The notes under the pieces are model-generated. The model did no database searches. It saw nothing but the letters and a program-made list of their open reading frames with translations, and was not told the origin of the DNA. Positions 14,661-16,326 of a stretch of 16,326 bases of DNA are shown here, in pieces (position 1 is the stretch's first letter; every line of letters begins with the position of its first letter). Both the position numbers and the translations under genes were made by a program. This DNA comes from Bryobacterales bacterium. Lineage in GTDB: Bacteria; Acidobacteriota; Terriglobia; Bryobacterales; Bryobacteraceae. Location of the stretch: assembly GCA_025456495.1 (NCBI GenBank), contig JALOKO010000023.1, positions 1-16,326 on the forward strand, read 5' to 3'.

Positions 14661-14749
14661 CCTTACCCCATCCCACCGCCTTACCCCATCTCACCGCCTT
14701 ACCCCATCCCACTGCCTTACCCATCTCGATACCTTTCCCCATCTCGATA
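14661..14749. repeat. 18-bp tandem repeat, five copies
   Basis: Units begin at 14661, 14679, 14697, 14715 and 14732. The consensus is CCTTACCCCATCYCACCG for the first three; the last two change to a CCC(C)ATCTCGATA ending, and the fourth is 17 bp. The strand bias is strong (C/T-rich on +). The array starts 22 bp after the serine-hydrolase stop and runs directly into the hairpin at 14753-14775. The gradual drift from one subtype to the other suggests past expansion by replication slippage. Confidence 0.92.
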
Positions 14750-14752
14750 CCG

Positions 14753-14775
14753 GGCTGCCCCCTTGCGGGGCAGCC
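14753..14775. terminator. GC-rich hairpin, candidate terminator between convergent genes
   Basis: GGCTGCCCC (14753-14761) and GGGGCAGCC (14767-14775) form a perfect 9-bp stem with loop CTTGC. It lies about 115 bp past the serine-hydrolase stop and between two 3' ends. Neither side has a T run, so termination would need Rho or act through the stem alone; 3'-end protection is an alternative. Confidence 0.45.
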
Positions 14776-15083
14776 AACCTGCCAGCAATCCCAGCCTTCC
14801 AGCGTGCGGTGGATCTGGACATCCTGCCGGATCACGGGTCCTTTTGAGCCGGGCACGTACTGGTCGATTCCGGTGGACGAAATCTGTTTTTGGCAAACGG
14901 CTGGTTCAGCCTGCGTGTCCGGCAGGAACGGGAGTCGCAGCGATCCGCTGGAAGCCTGCGTCAACAAACCGGGGTGAGGCTTTCCGCCGATGGAAGGCCC
15001 CAGCGCTCATCGGACAGCAAGAGAACCGAAGCCCCTATCCCGAATCGGCGACACCGTGGCCCACCAGTGTAGCCCCAGGCGCC

Positions 15084-15809
15084 CTAAGGCAGGCAGTGCA
15101 ACAGGACGGCGGTCACGTTATCGGGGCCGCCTCGTTCCTTGGCGAGGGCGATCAGGCGATCTACCTTCTCTTCCACAGGAATGGACATCAGGAGAATCTC
15201 CTTGATGTCCGGGTCAGGCACAGGGCCGCTGAGCCCGTCCGAGCACAACAGGATCTGGTCGCCAATCTCCACCTCGCCCTGGAAGTTCTGGATCTTGATG
15301 CGCTCAGTTGTCCCCACAGCCATCGTCAGCACGTGCTTGTGGGGGAAACGCTCAATCTCCTCGGCCGTCATTGGCGTGGTGGAGCAGAGTTCGTTCAGCA
15401 GAGTCTGGTCGTAGGAAAGCTGGGTGAGGGCGCCCTCGCGCAACAGATAGGCGCGGCTGTCGCCCACATTCGAGATGTACACCAGCGGGTGGCGCAACAG
15501 GGCCAGGACAACCGTGGAGCCCATCCCCTTGCAATCGGCGCTCTCGCGGGCGCGCTCCAGCACCCGTTTGTTGGCCAGGCCAATGGCTTCGGCAATCGTG
15601 GTTTGCGGATCCTTTTCGCCGTTCTGATCGCGCAAATACTCAGCAATGGTTTCCGCCGTGATGGCGGAGGCCACCTCGCCACACGCGGCGCCTCCCATCC
15701 CATCCGCAACTACAGCCAGCGAGAGCGCAGGGTCAATCAGCCACGCATCCTCGTTGTTCTTACGGATGTTCCCCGGGTCAGTATTTCCCCACGCTTCAAA
15801 CGATGGCAT
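15084..15809 (-). CDS. PP2C-type Ser/Thr protein phosphatase
   Basis: A 241-residue single-domain phosphatase of the PppA/Stp type. Family motifs appear in order: GNIRKNNEDAW (Arg16, Glu20, Asp21), VVADGMGG (Asp36, Gly37), GMGSTVV (95-101), NVGDSRAYL (114-122), LLCSDGLSG (Asp191) and GGPDNVTAV (Asp230, Asn231). The Asp residues bind two or three Mn/Mg ions that activate water to remove phosphate from Ser/Thr residues, opposing Hanks-type kinases. There is no membrane segment or sensor domain, so it acts in the cytoplasm. No Ser/Thr kinase or FHA gene lies in the window, so its partner is elsewhere. Start at 15809: the motif-bearing region begins at once after it; the ribosome site (GGAA) is weak and a hairpin lies just upstream. 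Confidence 0.93.
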   Translation of the reverse strand: MPSFEAWGNTDPGNIRKNNEDAWLIDPALSLAVVADGMGGAACGEVASAITAETIAEYLRDQNGEKDPQTTIAEAIGLANKRVLERARESADCKGMGSTVVLALLRHPLVYISNVGDSRAYLLREGALTQLSYDQTLLNELCSTTPMTAEEIERFPHKHVLTMAVGTTERIKIQNFQGEVEIGDQILLCSDGLSGPVPDPDIKEILLMSIPVEEKVDRLIALAKERGGPDNVTAVLLHCLP

Positions 15810-15824
15810 TGTATGAATTCCAGG

Positions 15825-15857
15825 GCAGAAGGGTGCAGTTCACCCGAACACTTCTGC
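15825..15857 (-). promoter_or_regulatory. Hairpin in the PP2C leader region
   Basis: On the + strand GCAGAAGGGTG (15825-15835), loop CAGTT, CACCC (15841-15845), six unpaired bases, then TTCTGC (15852-15857) make an 11-bp stem with one bulge. It ends 15 bp upstream of the PP2C ATG, on the side where its leader would be transcribed. It could limit ribosome access or be an operator; there is no direct evidence. Confidence 0.35.
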
Positions 15858-15933
15858 GAATCAGCATGACATCACAATATAGCGAAATCCACGGCAATTT
15901 GGAGCATGGCCCTGACAAAAATGCGGATGCCCG

Positions 15934-15969
15934 AAAAAACCCCGCTACGCCGACGGAAAAATTCCGGCG
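15934..15969 (-). terminator. Candidate terminator of pyruvate kinase
   Basis: On the - strand CGCCGGAA pairs with TTCC...CGGCG around a short AT loop (arms within 15948-15969, with a 2-3 base bulge). Eight bases later comes a run of six T (15934-15939). It is 31 bp past the pyruvate-kinase stop. The order stem then T run in the direction of transcription fits an intrinsic terminator, although the bulge and the gap before the T run are imperfect. Confidence 0.45.
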
Positions 15970-16000
15970 CCCGGGTCGAATTCACGGGAATCAGACGGCG

Positions 16001-16326
16001 TCAGTCCCCAATGCGGTGGAGCTTCATTAGATTCGTGCTGCCCGGGCGTCGGATGGGGTGGGCCGCTACAAAAACCACCCCATCGCCCCTCTTCAGTTGA
16101 CCGCGTTCGATGAGGGTTTGTTCCATCAGGGGAAGCATTTCGTCCGTGGTGCCGGCATGTTTTTCCAGGACGGCATGGACCCCGAAGACCGGCGCCAGCT
16201 TGCGTGCGGTTTCCTCATTGTGGGTGAAGGCAAAGACGGGCTGGGCGGGACGGTATCGCGCTACCAGCCGCGCACTGTAGCCGCTGGAGGTGAATACGAC
16301 GATGGCCTGCACGCGGGCCGCGCGGG
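16001..16326 (-). CDS. pyk: Pyruvate kinase, C-terminal part (5' end outside window)
   Basis: The last ~108 residues of pyruvate kinase; the frame stays open to the right edge, so the gene begins beyond it and the GTG at 16312 is internal. It shows the C-terminal domain: AIVVFTSSGYSARLVARYRP, VFAFTHNEETARKL, GTTDEML, GDGVVFVAAHP and the typical end GSTNLMKLHRIGD. Pyruvate kinase transfers phosphate from phosphoenolpyruvate to ADP, the last step of glycolysis; this domain carries the allosteric site. The usual VAG(I/T)P near the end reads VAAHP here, within normal family variation. It is followed on the same strand by the PP2C gene, 191 bp away and probably separated from it by a terminator. 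Confidence 0.95.
   Translation of the reverse strand, partial: RAARVQAIVVFTSSGYSARLVARYRPAQPVFAFTHNEETARKLAPVFGVHAVLEKHAGTTDEMLPLMEQTLIERGQLKRGDGVVFVAAHPIRRPGSTNLMKLHRIGD

Larger units (their letters stand above)
14639..15083. other. Gene-free gap between convergent serine hydrolase and PP2C genes
   Basis: 445 bp without a recognisable gene. The left part holds five 18-bp repeats (14661-14749) followed directly by a 9-bp hairpin (14753-14775). The remaining ~300 bp contain open frames on both strands, but none has a convincing start, ribosome site or protein signature. I found no tRNA, tmRNA or riboswitch signature in it. Confidence 0.6.

Noticed and set aside
14635..14967. 110-codon - frame ending in GKAVGWGKAV repeats
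   Set aside because: The repeats reflect the 18-bp DNA array, and the upstream part matches no family I recognise. Possible but unsupported.
14601..15869. 422-codon + frame across the repeat region and the PP2C gene
   Set aside because: Its second half is antisense to the complete PP2C motif set; its first part is the tandem repeat translated as a Pro/Tyr-rich stretch.
15803..16030. 75-codon + frame between PP2C and pyruvate kinase
   Set aside because: It overlaps the ends of both - strand genes and contains the hairpin and terminator structures; no ribosome site or domain.

Overview
The window is GC-rich, gene-dense bacterial chromosome: 13 protein genes recognised from their sequence, two of them cut by the window edges, plus one speculative small ORF. 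I see no rRNA, tRNA, transposase, integrase or CRISPR array. The gene set (tandem ThyX-like protein, PilZ protein, secreted Gfo/Idh/MocA oxidoreductase, PfkB sugar kinase, LACTB-type serine hydrolase, PP2C phosphatase) and short intergenic tandem repeats fit an Acidobacteriota-like soil bacterium, possibly of the Solibacter/Bryobacter group. That placement is inference; no marker gene here settles it.

Layout. (1) 2-946 (+): 3' part of a tandem ThyX-fold protein, facing a PilZ-domain gene (1190-1546, -) across a gap with an 18-bp tandem repeat and a GC-rich hairpin. (2) 1547-3201: a divergent regulatory gap with a 15-bp perfect palindrome and a possible 45-codon ORF, then a small PGPGW-like membrane protein and a secreted oxidoreductase. 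(3) 3246-5171 (+): XPD/DinG-type iron-sulfur helicase whose stop codon overlaps the stop of a convergent calcineurin-like phosphoesterase (5168-5914, -). (4) 6318-11164 (+): a four-gene apparent operon of PfkB-type sugar kinase, GT-C membrane glycosyltransferase, DapF-fold protein and nucleotide-sugar dehydrogenase, with a candidate promoter/operator just before the kinase. (5) 11228-13111 (-): LuxR-type response regulator and membrane HisKA_3 histidine kinase, divergent from an exported SxxK serine hydrolase (13235-14638, +). (6) 14639-15083: gene-free gap with five 18-bp repeats and a strong hairpin. (7) 15084-16326 (-): PP2C phosphatase, preceded by the 3' end of pyruvate kinase with a terminator-like hairpin between them.

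Most notable: the DapF homologue has Ser at both positions where diaminopimelate epimerases carry their two catalytic Cys (Ser82 in SGNGTRC, Ser217 in SSGTG), and Gln160 where the family has the His of its GNPH motif, while the rest of the fold signature is kept. It lies between a membrane glycosyltransferase and a nucleotide-sugar dehydrogenase, so it may have a changed or lost activity, perhaps tied to surface polysaccharide. The ThyX-like protein at the left edge also has a degenerate signature and is probably not an ordinary thymidylate synthase. The operon 6318-11164 is most simply read as envelope glycan or activated-sugar metabolism.
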